This document shows positions 1 to 6,821 of a DNA stretch of 12,616 nucleotides, piece after piece (the stretch's first letter is position 1; every line of letters begins with the position of its first letter). The notes below the pieces were generated by a model that worked only from the letters and a program-made list of their open reading frames with translations, was not told the origin of the DNA and did not search any database. The translations under genes and the position numbers were made by a program. Source of the DNA: JANXUF01 sp043747685 (GTDB taxonomy: Bacteria; Actinomycetota; Acidimicrobiia; Acidimicrobiales; Ilumatobacteraceae); NCBI GenBank assembly GCA_043747685.1, contig JAYTOR010000250.1, positions 1 to 12,616 on the forward strand, in the 5' to 3' direction.

Positions 1-72
1 CGACACCGACGACACCGACGACACCGACGACACCGACGACACCGACGAGATGGGCGACACGGGCGAGATGGA
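1..72. repeat. 9-bp tandem repeat (CGACACCGA)
   Basis: Five perfect copies of CGACACCGA fill 1-45, followed by degenerate units CGAGATGGG, CGACACGGG and CGAGATGGA to 72. The array touches the window edge and probably continues beyond it. The 9-bp period keeps the minus-strand reading frame, where each unit encodes Ser-Val-Ser. It therefore lies inside the start of the gene that follows the MoxR ATPase. Copy-number change would lengthen or shorten the protein tail without a frameshift. Confidence 0.9.
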
Positions 73-84
73 CGACGTCGTCAC
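1..84 (-). CDS. Start of a gene after the MoxR ATPase, probably CoxE-like VWA protein (partial)
   Basis: A GTG codon at 84-82 overlaps the TGA stop of the MoxR gene (83-81) as GTGA. The frame then stays open for all 28 codons to the window edge. The visible N-terminus reads MTTSSISPVSPISS and continues as (Val-Ser-Ser)n from the 9-bp repeat. No domain is visible, so identity rests on context: in cox operons the MoxR-type CoxD gene is normally followed by coxE, which encodes a von Willebrand A-domain protein acting with CoxD in maturing the Cu/Mo site. The overlap matches the ATGA/GTGA junctions elsewhere in this window, which supports a real, translationally coupled start. The low-complexity serine/valine leader would be unusual for CoxE. 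A start further downstream, outside the window, cannot be excluded. Confidence 0.55.
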   Translation of the reverse strand, partial: MTTSSISPVSPISSVSSVSSVSSVSSVS

Positions 85-968
85 GAATGGGAGCCGACGA
101 GCCAGTCGAGGCCGCGGTCGAGCACCAACTGACGGTCCTGGCGGTACTTGATCACCGAACCGAGCGTGACGTCGGCCGCAGAGGCGTCGAGCGCCAGCCC
201 GAGCGCATCCAACGAGTGCGCCCATGAGATCGCCTCGGCGACACCGGGCAGCTTCTGCAACTCCAACGTCCGCAGTCTGGCGACAGACTGGGCGACGAGA
301 TCGGCCAACGGTCTCGCCGATTCCGGAACCCGGCGGCGGATGATCTCAGCGGTCACCGAGGCCGGCGGGTAGTCGATCCAGTGGTACAGGCAACGACGCT
401 TGAGCGCATCGTGCAGATCGCGCGTGCGGTTGGAGGTGAGAATGACGATCGGCCGTTCGGTCGCCCGTATCGTTCCGAGTTCCGGGATAGTCACCGATGC
501 CTCAGCCAGCATCTCCAGCAGGAAGGCCTCGAACTCATCGTCTGCGCGGTCGATCTCGTCGATCAACAGCACAGCGGGACGCGGCCCTCGATGGCGCAAC
601 GCTCGAAGCACGGGCCGTTCCAGCAGGAATTCCGGGGAGAACAGATCACCGTCGACGAGCGCACGTTTCTCCGATTCGGCGAGGCGGATCGCCAACAGTT
701 GACGCTGGTAGTTCCATTCGTACAGCGCTTCGTTGACGTCGATGCCCTCGTAGCACTGCAGGCGGACGAGCGGGGTGTCGAGGATCTGGGCGATCGACTT
801 GGCAGCTTCCGTCTTGCCGACACCAGCCTCACCCTCGAGGAGTAGTGGCTGGCGCAGGCGGACAGCGAGTGTCAGTGCTGTCGCCAGCCCGGCGTCTGCG
901 AGATAGCCGACCTCGTCGAGTTGGGCGACGATTGCGGCAACGGTTACGGCGGCTGGGTCGGCGATCAT
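81..968 (-). CDS. coxD: MoxR-family AAA+ ATPase, CoxD-like CO dehydrogenase maturation factor
   Basis: This gene encodes a 295-residue AAA+ ATPase of the MoxR family. Walker A is GEAGVGKT (46-53), Walker B is LLIDEID (134-140), a sensor-1-like LTSN lies at 177-180 and an arginine pair at 191-192 suits an arginine finger. The segment CYEGIDVNEALYEWNY (72-87) is typical of CoxD-type MoxR proteins. CoxD is known to be an ATP-dependent chaperone needed for sulfuration and copper insertion at the CoxL active site, working with a VWA-domain CoxE. The ATG at 968 was chosen because its ATGA overlaps the TGA stop of the XdhC gene (967-965). The open frame continues upstream to 1091, but those residues only shadow the XdhC/YHS coding sequence. 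The 3' end overlaps the next gene as GTGA, so all three genes are probably translated as one coupled unit in the cytoplasm. A generic MoxR role is possible but less likely in this operon. Confidence 0.88.
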   Translation of the reverse strand: MIADPAAVTVAAIVAQLDEVGYLADAGLATALTLAVRLRQPLLLEGEAGVGKTEAAKSIAQILDTPLVRLQCYEGIDVNEALYEWNYQRQLLAIRLAESEKRALVDGDLFSPEFLLERPVLRALRHRGPRPAVLLIDEIDRADDEFEAFLLEMLAEASVTIPELGTIRATERPIVILTSNRTRDLHDALKRRCLYHWIDYPPASVTAEIIRRRVPESARPLADLVAQSVARLRTLELQKLPGVAEAISWAHSLDALGLALDASAADVTLGSVIKYRQDRQLVLDRGLDWLVGSHS

Positions 969-1879
969 CCGACAAATGATGCCGGAGCGTCGGCAAAGGC
1001 GCGCAGGCAGCCACTCCCGCAGAAGAAGTAACGCTCGCCCTCGTGATCGAAATGGAGCGAGGTCTCGACGGCCGCAACAGTCATGTGACAAACCGGGTCT
1101 GTCGCAATCACCACCCGCTGATTCGTTGCGACATCGTCGGCCAACTCACGCTCGTCGCCACTGATCGTCCTGCCGTTCGGACGGGGCCGGCGGTCGACGA
1201 TGTCGGCAAGGATCGACAACGCCACCTCCTCCGGGTTGAACGCCCCGATATCGAGACCGGCCGGCGTCACCACGCGCGCCTTCATCGAGGAACAGATGTC
1301 CAACGACTCGACGACGGCGCCACCACGTTTGCGACTGGCGACGAGGCCGACATACGGAACGTCGGCGCGCAGCGCAGTTGCGAGCACATCGGTCTCGTCG
1401 CGCCCGTGCGAGGCAACGACGACCGCACTGGCGTCGGCGGGAAGTTCATCGGGATTGGCGATCATCTCGTAACCGAGCGCAAGACCGATGGCGATCAGCG
1501 CCCTGGCGACCGGCGCGTCCCCGACGACAACCACGAGCGGTGCAGGACGTTGCGGTTCGAGGAAGATCTCGAGCGTGCCGCCTGACAGGCACGGGTTGTG
1601 CATCGTCACCTTGCCGGCCTGTGGCGGTTCCGGCGTCGGGCTGATCCTCAGGACGACCGACTCGCCGGAGTCGAGCAGCGCCAGCGCCTGGGCGCGGACT
1701 GTCGACTCCGCGCAGTCGCCACCGACGAATCCGTCCATCGTCCCGTCAGACATGACGAGCGCCTCGTCGCCTGGCTTGGCGCTCGTCGGCCGCTCGGCGA
1801 GCACGACCCGCGCGTGGACGAACGGCACCCGCCGCCGCCGCAACTCAGCTGCCCGCTCGGCAATCTCCGCCCGACTCAT
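965..1879 (-). CDS. XdhC/CoxI-family maturation protein with C-terminal YHS domain
   Basis: This 304-residue protein has two parts. Residues 1-250 are XdhC/CoxI-like. The N-terminal segment holds VGGDCAES (52-59) and NPCLSGG (95-101). A Rossmann-like half starts at PLVVVVGDAPVARAL (114-128) and continues through VVASHGRDETD (154-164), VGLVASRKRG (177-186) and TPAGLDIGAFNPEEVA (205-220). XdhC relatives bind and sulfurate molybdenum cofactor and deliver it to molybdenum hydroxylases. Residues about 257-304 form a YHS domain with DPVCHM (261-266) and FFCGSGC (285-291), so Cys264, Cys287 and Cys291 are possible metal ligands. The classical GxGH Rossmann motif is replaced by GDAPVA. The ATG at 1879 is preceded by GAGG six bases upstream. 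Longer in-frame starts would run into coxL, which ends 13 nt before. The 3' end overlaps the MoxR gene as ATGA. The natural role is CoxL cofactor maturation. A copper-handling role for the YHS tail is my inference. Confidence 0.85.
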   Translation of the reverse strand: MSRAEIAERAAELRRRRVPFVHARVVLAERPTSAKPGDEALVMSDGTMDGFVGGDCAESTVRAQALALLDSGESVVLRISPTPEPPQAGKVTMHNPCLSGGTLEIFLEPQRPAPLVVVVGDAPVARALIAIGLALGYEMIANPDELPADASAVVVASHGRDETDVLATALRADVPYVGLVASRKRGGAVVESLDICSSMKARVVTPAGLDIGAFNPEEVALSILADIVDRRPRPNGRTISGDERELADDVATNQRVVIATDPVCHMTVAAVETSLHFDHEGERYFFCGSGCLRAFADAPASFVG

Positions 1880-1885
1880 GGATTG

Positions 1886-1889
1886 CCTC
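1886..1889 (-). promoter_or_regulatory. Ribosome binding site of the XdhC-YHS gene
   Basis: GAGG on the minus strand with a 6-nt spacer to the ATG at 1879. It sits in the short gap after the coxL stop and decides this start over longer in-frame alternatives. Confidence 0.65.
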
Positions 1890-1892
1890 GCG

Positions 1893-4340
1893 TCATTTGT
1901 TGCCGAGCGTGGACGGACCAGAGTCCTCGAAGGCGAGGTCGGTACGCGCTGGGCGACCCTGCATTGCCAGCCACACCTGCGCCGGCGTGAACGGCATATC
2001 GGCATGCTTGACACCGAACGGCTTCAGCGCGTCGATGACTGCGTTGACGACGGCGGGCGGCGACCCGACAGTCGCCGATTCGCCGACGCCCTTGGTACCG
2101 AGCGGATGGTGCGGCGATGGCGTGACGGTCATCCCGGTCTCGAACGTCGGGACCTCCATCGATGTCGGCAGCAGGTAGTCCATGAACGAACCGCCGAGGC
2201 AGTTGCCGTCGCTGTCGAAGGCGATCGACTGCATCAGCGCCATACCGATCCCGTCGGCGAGGCCGCCATGCACCTGGCCTTCGACGATCATCGGGTTGAT
2301 ACGCGGGCCGCAGTCGTCGACGGCGATGAAGCGGCGGACCTTGACCTGCCCGGTTCCGGCATCGAGGTCGACGACGCAGATGTAGGCGCCGAACGGATAT
2401 GTCAGGTTCGGCGGGTTGTACACCGCAGATGCATCGAGGTGACCTTCGACCCCTTCTGGCAATTCCAGCGAGGAGTGCGCCAGCATGGCGATCTCCTGGA
2501 TCGTCTTGCCCTGCTCCGGATCGCCCTTGACCTGCCAGCGTCCGAGTTCCCACTCGAGGTCGTCAGCTGAGCACTCCAGCGCCGCAGCGGCAACGATACG
2601 CGCCTTGTCGCGAACTCGCCTGGCGACGACGGCGGCGGCTGCGCCGGATACCGGCGTCGACCGCGAGGCGTATGTGCCGAGGCCGAACGGCGTGTTGTCG
2701 GTGTCACCGTGGATGACCTCGACATCCTCTGGCGGGATGCCGAGTTCGTGGGCGACGATCTGGGCGAACGTCGTCTCGTGGCCCTGACCCTGCGTCTGTA
2801 CCGACAGGCGGATCTGCGCCTTGCCAGTGGGATGGACACGCATCTCGCAGCCGTCTGCCATACCGAGGCCGAGGATGTCCATGTGCTTCTTCGGTCCGGC
2901 GCCGACGCCTTCGGTGAAGAACGAGATGCCAATGCCCATGTACTCGCCACGGGCCCGTTTCTCCGCCTGCTCCTTGCGCAGTTCGGCGTACCCGGCGATC
3001 TTCATCGCCTTCGTCAGCGCTGCCGGGTAGTTGCCGGAGTCGTACTCCCACCCCGTCGGGGTGGTGTACGGGAACTGTTCCGGCTGCAGCAGGTTCTTCA
3101 TCCGCAACTCCGCCGGATCGATACCGAGCTCGTCGGAGAGACGGTCGACGAGCCGCTCGATCAGATAGACCGCCTCGGTGATCCTGAACGAGCAGGCGTA
3201 GGCGACGCCGCCGGGCGCCTTGTTCGTATAGACGCCGGTGACCTTGCAATGGGCTGCCGGAAAGTCGTACGACCCGGTGAAGATGTGGAACAGACCGGCA
3301 GGGAACTTCGTCGGCTGCGCCGTGGCATTGAAGGCGCCGTGGTCTGCGAGCACGTTGACCCGCACCGCCTGGATCGTGCCATCTGCGGTCGCGGCGATCT
3401 CGCCGTGCATGTGATAATCACGCGCAAAGCCGGTCGTCATCAGGTTCGAGGAACGATCCTCGACCCACTTCACCGGCTTCTTGGTGACGATCGAACCGAC
3501 GACCGCCAACACGTAGCCGGGATAGATCGGCACCTTGTTGCCGAAACCGCCGCCGATGTCCGGCGAGATCACGCGGATCTTGTGCTCAGGGATCCCGGCG
3601 ACGAGCGCGTAGATCGTCCGATGGGCGTGCGGCGCCTGGCTGGTGATGTACGCCGTCAACTGACCGGTGACCGGGTCCATGTAAGCGAGCGAACCACACG
3701 TCTCCATCGGCGCAGGATGCGACCGTGGGTAGAGCATGTCGAGCGAGACGGAGACGTCAGCAGCCTCGAACGCCGCGTCCGACTTCGCCTGATCGCCGGC
3801 CTCCCAGTCGAAGATGTGGTTGTCGGTCCTGCCCTCGATCTCGTCACGCACCAGGGGGGCGTCGGCGTCGAGCGCCCGTCGTGCATCGATCATCGGTTCG
3901 AGGACCTCGTACTCGACGTCGATGAGTTCCAGCGCATCACGTGCCGAATAGCGGTCTTCGGCGATGACGAAGGCGACCTCCTGGCCCTGGTAGCGGACCT
4001 TGTCGGTCGCCAGAACGGCCTGCACGTCGGCCGACAGCGTCGGCATCCATGCGAGCTTCAACCCGTCGAGCATCGCCCCGGTGATGACAGCCTTGACCTT
4101 CGGGTGCGCCAGCGCAGCGGACGTGTCGATCGAGACGATCCGCGCATGGGCATACGGGCTGGCGAGGATTGCGCCGTGGAGCATGCCGGGCATCGTGATG
4201 TCGTCGAGGTAGTTGCCACGTCCACGGAGGAAACGGACGTCCTCCTTGCGAAGCATGTTTCCGAAGCCGATCGGGTTGCCGCCTGCCGAAATCGGCGCTG
4301 CTGCTTCTCCGGTCGCCGGAGCGTCGTCGAGTATGGTCAT
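1893..4340 (-). CDS. coxL: Aerobic carbon monoxide dehydrogenase large subunit (form I)
   Basis: This is the 815-residue catalytic subunit of a molybdenum hydroxylase that oxidises CO with water to CO2, passing electrons through CoxS and CoxM toward the respiratory chain. Length is normal for CoxL (about 800). The active-site loop AYACSFR is at 380-386. It matches the AYxCSFR signature of form I enzymes, and Cys383 is the expected ligand of the Mo-S-Cu bridge. Other conserved parts are the pterin-contact GGGFGNK (263-269), QGQGHETTFAQI (517-528), and GVGES (751-755), where Glu754 is the expected catalytic base near molybdenum. The ATG at 4340 overlaps the coxS stop as ATGA. The frame stays open upstream but only as a shadow of coxS. 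CoxL is followed after 13 nt by the XdhC-YHS gene. It probably acts at the inner face of the membrane as a dimer of LMS trimers, as in known CO dehydrogenases. Form II relatives have a different loop, so I consider CO oxidation well supported. Confidence 0.96.
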   Translation of the reverse strand: MTILDDAPATGEAAAPISAGGNPIGFGNMLRKEDVRFLRGRGNYLDDITMPGMLHGAILASPYAHARIVSIDTSAALAHPKVKAVITGAMLDGLKLAWMPTLSADVQAVLATDKVRYQGQEVAFVIAEDRYSARDALELIDVEYEVLEPMIDARRALDADAPLVRDEIEGRTDNHIFDWEAGDQAKSDAAFEAADVSVSLDMLYPRSHPAPMETCGSLAYMDPVTGQLTAYITSQAPHAHRTIYALVAGIPEHKIRVISPDIGGGFGNKVPIYPGYVLAVVGSIVTKKPVKWVEDRSSNLMTTGFARDYHMHGEIAATADGTIQAVRVNVLADHGAFNATAQPTKFPAGLFHIFTGSYDFPAAHCKVTGVYTNKAPGGVAYACSFRITEAVYLIERLVDRLSDELGIDPAELRMKNLLQPEQFPYTTPTGWEYDSGNYPAALTKAMKIAGYAELRKEQAEKRARGEYMGIGISFFTEGVGAGPKKHMDILGLGMADGCEMRVHPTGKAQIRLSVQTQGQGHETTFAQIVAHELGIPPEDVEVIHGDTDNTPFGLGTYASRSTPVSGAAAAVVARRVRDKARIVAAAALECSADDLEWELGRWQVKGDPEQGKTIQEIAMLAHSSLELPEGVEGHLDASAVYNPPNLTYPFGAYICVVDLDAGTGQVKVRRFIAVDDCGPRINPMIVEGQVHGGLADGIGMALMQSIAFDSDGNCLGGSFMDYLLPTSMEVPTFETGMTVTPSPHHPLGTKGVGESATVGSPPAVVNAVIDALKPFGVKHADMPFTPAQVWLAMQGRPARTDLAFEDSGPSTLGNK

Positions 4341-4810
4341 GAGACCGTCTCCCTCGGGTGTGCTGCGGCCCACTGGACCGATTTGATGATGTTGTCGTAG
4401 CCGGTGCATCGGCACAGTTGGCCGCTCAGCGCTTCGCGGATCTCGTGTTCGGTCGGGTCGGGATTGTTGTCGAGCAGCCACCTGCTCGTCAGCATCATCC
4501 CCGGCGTGCAGAACCCGCACTGCAGCCCGTGGCATCGCATGAAGCCTTCCTGTACGGGGTCGAGGCCGTCGGCGTTCTCCATGCCTTCGACAGTGCTGAT
4601 GCTGTGGCCGTCTGCCATCGCCCCGAGCACGGTGCAACTCTTGGCGGGGATACCGTCGAGGTGGACGACGCATGCCCCGCAGTTCGAGGTGTCGCAACCC
4701 CAGTGCGTCCCCGTCAGCCCGAGGTGGTCGCGGATCACGTGCACGAGCAGGGTGCGCGGCTCGACCTCCGCTGACATCGCCTCGCCGTTGACGGTCAGAT
4801 GAATTTCCAT
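4337..4810 (-). CDS. coxS: Carbon monoxide dehydrogenase small subunit, 2Fe-2S protein
   Basis: This 157-residue iron-sulfur subunit has both clusters expected of the xanthine oxidase family. The plant-ferredoxin type cluster uses Cys39, Cys44, Cys47 and Cys59 (GCDTSNCGAC at 38-47, then KSC). The second, all-helical cluster uses Cys98, Cys101, Cys133 and Cys135 (QCGFCTPG at 97-104 and CRCTGY at 133-138). It relays electrons from the Mo/Cu site in CoxL to FAD in CoxM. The ATG at 4810 begins MEIHLTVNG, the usual family start. It lies one base after the coxM stop (TGATATG), and the 3' end overlaps coxL as ATGA, so the three subunits should be made in matched amounts. The frame upstream to 4954 lacks family similarity and lies over coxM. 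Confidence 0.95.
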   Translation of the reverse strand: MEIHLTVNGEAMSAEVEPRTLLVHVIRDHLGLTGTHWGCDTSNCGACVVHLDGIPAKSCTVLGAMADGHSISTVEGMENADGLDPVQEGFMRCHGLQCGFCTPGMMLTSRWLLDNNPDPTEHEIREALSGQLCRCTGYDNIIKSVQWAAAHPRETVS

Positions 4811-4811
4811 A

Positions 4812-5696
4812 TCAGGATCCCTTGTTCGTGGCGACGGCTCTGGCGATGGCGGTGCGCAGTGCCCTGGTGGTGAGTTCCCCGGCGAGGTGACGTTTGTATT
4901 CGGCGGGGCCGCGTTGATCCGTGGTCGGTTTGCTTGCAGCGGCGGCGAGCACACCTGCGGCGACGATGTTCTCCTCGGTCGCTGCCTTGCCGATCAGTGA
5001 AGCCTCGGCGTCAGGCGCGTAGAAGTGCTTCGCCCCGACGGCAGTCAGTCCGATCCCGACATCGGTGATCGTGTCGCCGTCGAGCCAGACGCATGCACCG
5101 GCAGCGGCGACGGCCCAGTCGCCCGCTCGGCGCTCGACCTTCTGGTAGCTGCTGCCGATACCGGCGCGGATCGGGATGCGCACCTCGATGATGATCTCTG
5201 CCGGTCCGCAGACGGTCTCGTACGGACCGACGTGGAACTCCCTGGCGTCGACCGTGCGTGTTCCGGCTGTGCCGGTGACGACGATCGACGCACGGGCGGC
5301 ACTGAAGACCGCCGACAGGTCCTCTGACGGGTCTGCCTGGCCGATCGATCCGCCGACGGTGCCACGATTACGAACGACCGGGTCGGCGATGACGCGTTCG
5401 GCATCATGGATGATGGCAAAGTGCTGGCCGACGATCGCCGAGGAGAGCATTTCGGAGTGTCGCGTCATCGAGCCGATGCACAGCTCATCGCCATCGACGC
5501 GAATGTACGAGAGGTCGGCGACGAGGTCGTTGATGTCGATGAGATGTTCAGGACGGGCAAGCCGCAGCTTCATCATCGGGAGCAGCGAGTGACCCCCTGC
5601 CACCAGTCTGGCTTCAGGCCCGAGTTGTTCGAGTAGGGCCACAGCATGATTGACGCTGGTGGCCCGCTCGTATTCGAACGGTGCAGGAGTCTGCAT
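4812..5696 (-). CDS. coxM: Carbon monoxide dehydrogenase medium subunit, FAD-binding
   Basis: This 294-residue flavoprotein subunit is first in the operon. FAD-binding motifs are AGGHSLLP (33-40) and RNRGTVGGSIGQADPSED (109-126), corresponding to the AGGHS and TxGGx motifs of known CoxM proteins. A C-terminal CO dehydrogenase flavoprotein domain follows, ending with AEYKRHLAGELTTRAL. It accepts electrons from the CoxS clusters and hands them to the quinone pool. The length is normal for the family (about 290). The ATG at 5696 was chosen because it begins MQTPAPFEYERATS, typical for the family, and follows a purine-rich AAAGGGGG. The open frame continues upstream to 6509 but only opposite the LysR gene. 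The M-S-L order is the standard form I arrangement. Confidence 0.95.
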   Translation of the reverse strand: MQTPAPFEYERATSVNHAVALLEQLGPEARLVAGGHSLLPMMKLRLARPEHLIDINDLVADLSYIRVDGDELCIGSMTRHSEMLSSAIVGQHFAIIHDAERVIADPVVRNRGTVGGSIGQADPSEDLSAVFSAARASIVVTGTAGTRTVDAREFHVGPYETVCGPAEIIIEVRIPIRAGIGSSYQKVERRAGDWAVAAAGACVWLDGDTITDVGIGLTAVGAKHFYAPDAEASLIGKAATEENIVAAGVLAAAASKPTTDQRGPAEYKRHLAGELTTRALRTAIARAVATNKGS

Positions 5697-5699
5697 GTT

Positions 5700-5707
5700 C
5701 CCCCTTT
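5700..5707 (-). promoter_or_regulatory. Ribosome binding site of coxM
   Basis: AAAGGGGG on the minus strand ends 3 nt before the ATG at 5696. It supports the short coxM start over longer open-frame alternatives and serves the first gene of the cox operon. Confidence 0.55.
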
Positions 5708-5773
5708 GCGGCGTGCCCGCTGGCTCGCTCGAAGACGAGTGTGCACCCGCAGCAATCGCTCGGCAAGGCTTCC

Positions 5774-5789
5774 ATAAGCAAAGGGTTAT
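5774..5789. promoter_or_regulatory. Candidate LysR-type operator between coxM and the regulator gene
   Basis: ATAA-GCAAAGGG-TTAT is a perfect 4-base inverted repeat with an 8-base centre. It is one of the few AT-rich spots in the 148-bp divergent intergenic region (5697-5844). LysR-type regulators usually bind AT-rich interrupted dyads in exactly such divergent regions. The spacing is one base longer than the strict T-N11-A form. It lies 77 bp from the coxM start and 55 bp from the lysR start, so it could serve both. No convincing -35/-10 pair was found for coxM. The rest of the region shows no other gene. Confidence 0.45.
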
Positions 5790-5830
5790 CGGCATCACTC
5801 CACCGACTCGCCCGTCGTGCAGGACGGCCG

Positions 5831-5836
5831 TAGTAT
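5831..5836 (+). promoter_or_regulatory. Possible -10 element of the lysR gene
   Basis: TAGTAT lies 8 nt before the ATG at 5845, and no Shine-Dalgarno sequence stands between them. If this is the -10 box, transcription would start at or next to the start codon, giving a leaderless message. Leaderless messages are frequent in Actinomycetota. No good -35 hexamer is visible. Confidence 0.3.
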
Positions 5837-5844
5837 TCGCCGCA

Positions 5845-6804
5845 ATGACGCTGACACAGTTGAAAGTGTTCGTGCTCGTCACCCGCCTCGGCTCTGTCAA
5901 AGCTGCGGCGACGACGCTCGGCGTCAGTGAACCGGCAGTGTCCCAGGCGCTCGCCGCACTCCGCCAACATCTCGGTGACCCGTTGATCGTTCGCACCGGA
6001 ACAACGATGGAACTGACGCCGGCGGGACAGCGAATCGTCGGCATGGCCTCGCAGATGGTCAGCTTGGCCATCGACGCCGAGATGGCAGCACGCTCGAGCA
6101 ACAATGCGCCTGAACTGCTGCGGATCGTCGCCACGAGCACGATCGCCGATGCCATCGCCCCGTCGCTGCTGCACAGCTTCGCCAGCAGGGTGATCAATGT
6201 CGAGATCAACCTCGGTATCGCCACTGCCGAGGAAATGACCGTGCTGTTGGAGGAACGTCTCGCCGACGTCGCCCTCGGTTCGTTGCCCGCCGGGCGTTCC
6301 AACAAGCTCGCAGTGCAACCACTGTTGCGCTGGAGAATGGTCGTCGTCGCTCGTTCAGACCATCGCTTGGCCGCTCGACGCTGCCAGTTCTCCGATCTCT
6401 CCAACGAGACGTGGCTCGTCGATCCGTCCGGCCTCGATCCGCATACCGAGGTCGCCAAGTTGATCGCCCAGTTGCGAATTCCGGAGGAACGCATCCGGGT
6501 GTTCCCCAATCAAGCGGCGGCGATCGCCGCAGCGGTCACCGGAGAAGGCATCGCGCCGGCGGTCGACCATCTGCTCGGCGATCTGCGGGCGACCCCCACG
6601 CTGGTCCGCCTCGCCGTCGATGGAACACCGCGGGATTCGCTGTGGCACGCGTCGACACTGGCTGCGGATCGCCGAACTTCGATGGCAGGACGGTTCGCAC
6701 GATTCCTGTCGACACCCGATGCACTCCACGAGATGCACCACCTTGGCCTCGGCGTTTCGGCCACCCGCTTCAAACCCCCGATCTACGTCACCATCTGGAG
6801 TTGA
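5845..6804 (+). CDS. LysR-type transcriptional regulator, divergent from the cox operon
   Basis: This 319-residue protein has the LysR layout. The N-terminal winged helix-turn-helix (about residues 1-62) contains LTQLKVFVLVTRLGSVKAAA, SEPAVSQALAALRQHLGDP and LTPAG. A substrate-sensing domain of two Rossmann-like lobes follows (about 85-300). LysR genes divergent from CO dehydrogenase operons are known in actinobacteria, where CutR of Mycobacterium activates cutBCA, so control of coxMSL is the likely role. The ligand cannot be told from sequence. The ATG at 5845 was chosen because the helix-turn-helix begins right there, as in most family members. The 65 open codons upstream (from 5650) run over coxM and the intergenic region and show no domain. 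There is no Shine-Dalgarno sequence. The gene converges on rluD, leaving only 17 bp between the two stops and no obvious terminator. Confidence 0.9.
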   Translation: MTLTQLKVFVLVTRLGSVKAAATTLGVSEPAVSQALAALRQHLGDPLIVRTGTTMELTPAGQRIVGMASQMVSLAIDAEMAARSSNNAPELLRIVATSTIADAIAPSLLHSFASRVINVEINLGIATAEEMTVLLEERLADVALGSLPAGRSNKLAVQPLLRWRMVVVARSDHRLAARRCQFSDLSNETWLVDPSGLDPHTEVAKLIAQLRIPEERIRVFPNQAAAIAAAVTGEGIAPAVDHLLGDLRATPTLVRLAVDGTPRDSLWHASTLAADRRTSMAGRFARFLSTPDALHEMHHLGLGVSATRFKPPIYVTIWS

Positions 6805-6821
6805 CTCGACGAGCCCGAGCG

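Noticed and set aside
1488..2570. 360-residue plus-strand open frame opposite XdhC-YHS and coxL
   Set aside because: It has a composition typical of an antisense frame, no motif, and spans the junction of two well-supported genes on the other strand.
2709..4400. 563-residue open frame on the plus strand opposite coxL
   Set aside because: It is a GC-rich antisense shadow: no recognisable domain, arginine/aspartate-heavy composition, and it lies opposite a clearly conserved coxL.
5753..5758. TTGCCG and CACACT as a -35/-10 pair for coxM with 17-bp spacing
   Set aside because: The -10 candidate matches the consensus at only three positions, so the promoter of the cox operon was left uncalled.
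5697..6509. Long N-terminal extension of coxM opposite lysR
   Set aside because: The frame is open but lies antisense to lysR with no family similarity. The family-typical start with a ribosome site is at 5696.
6805..6821. Shared terminator between convergent lysR and rluD
   Set aside because: Only 17 bp separate the stops, with no stable stem-loop and no T-run. Any terminator would have to lie inside the coding sequences.
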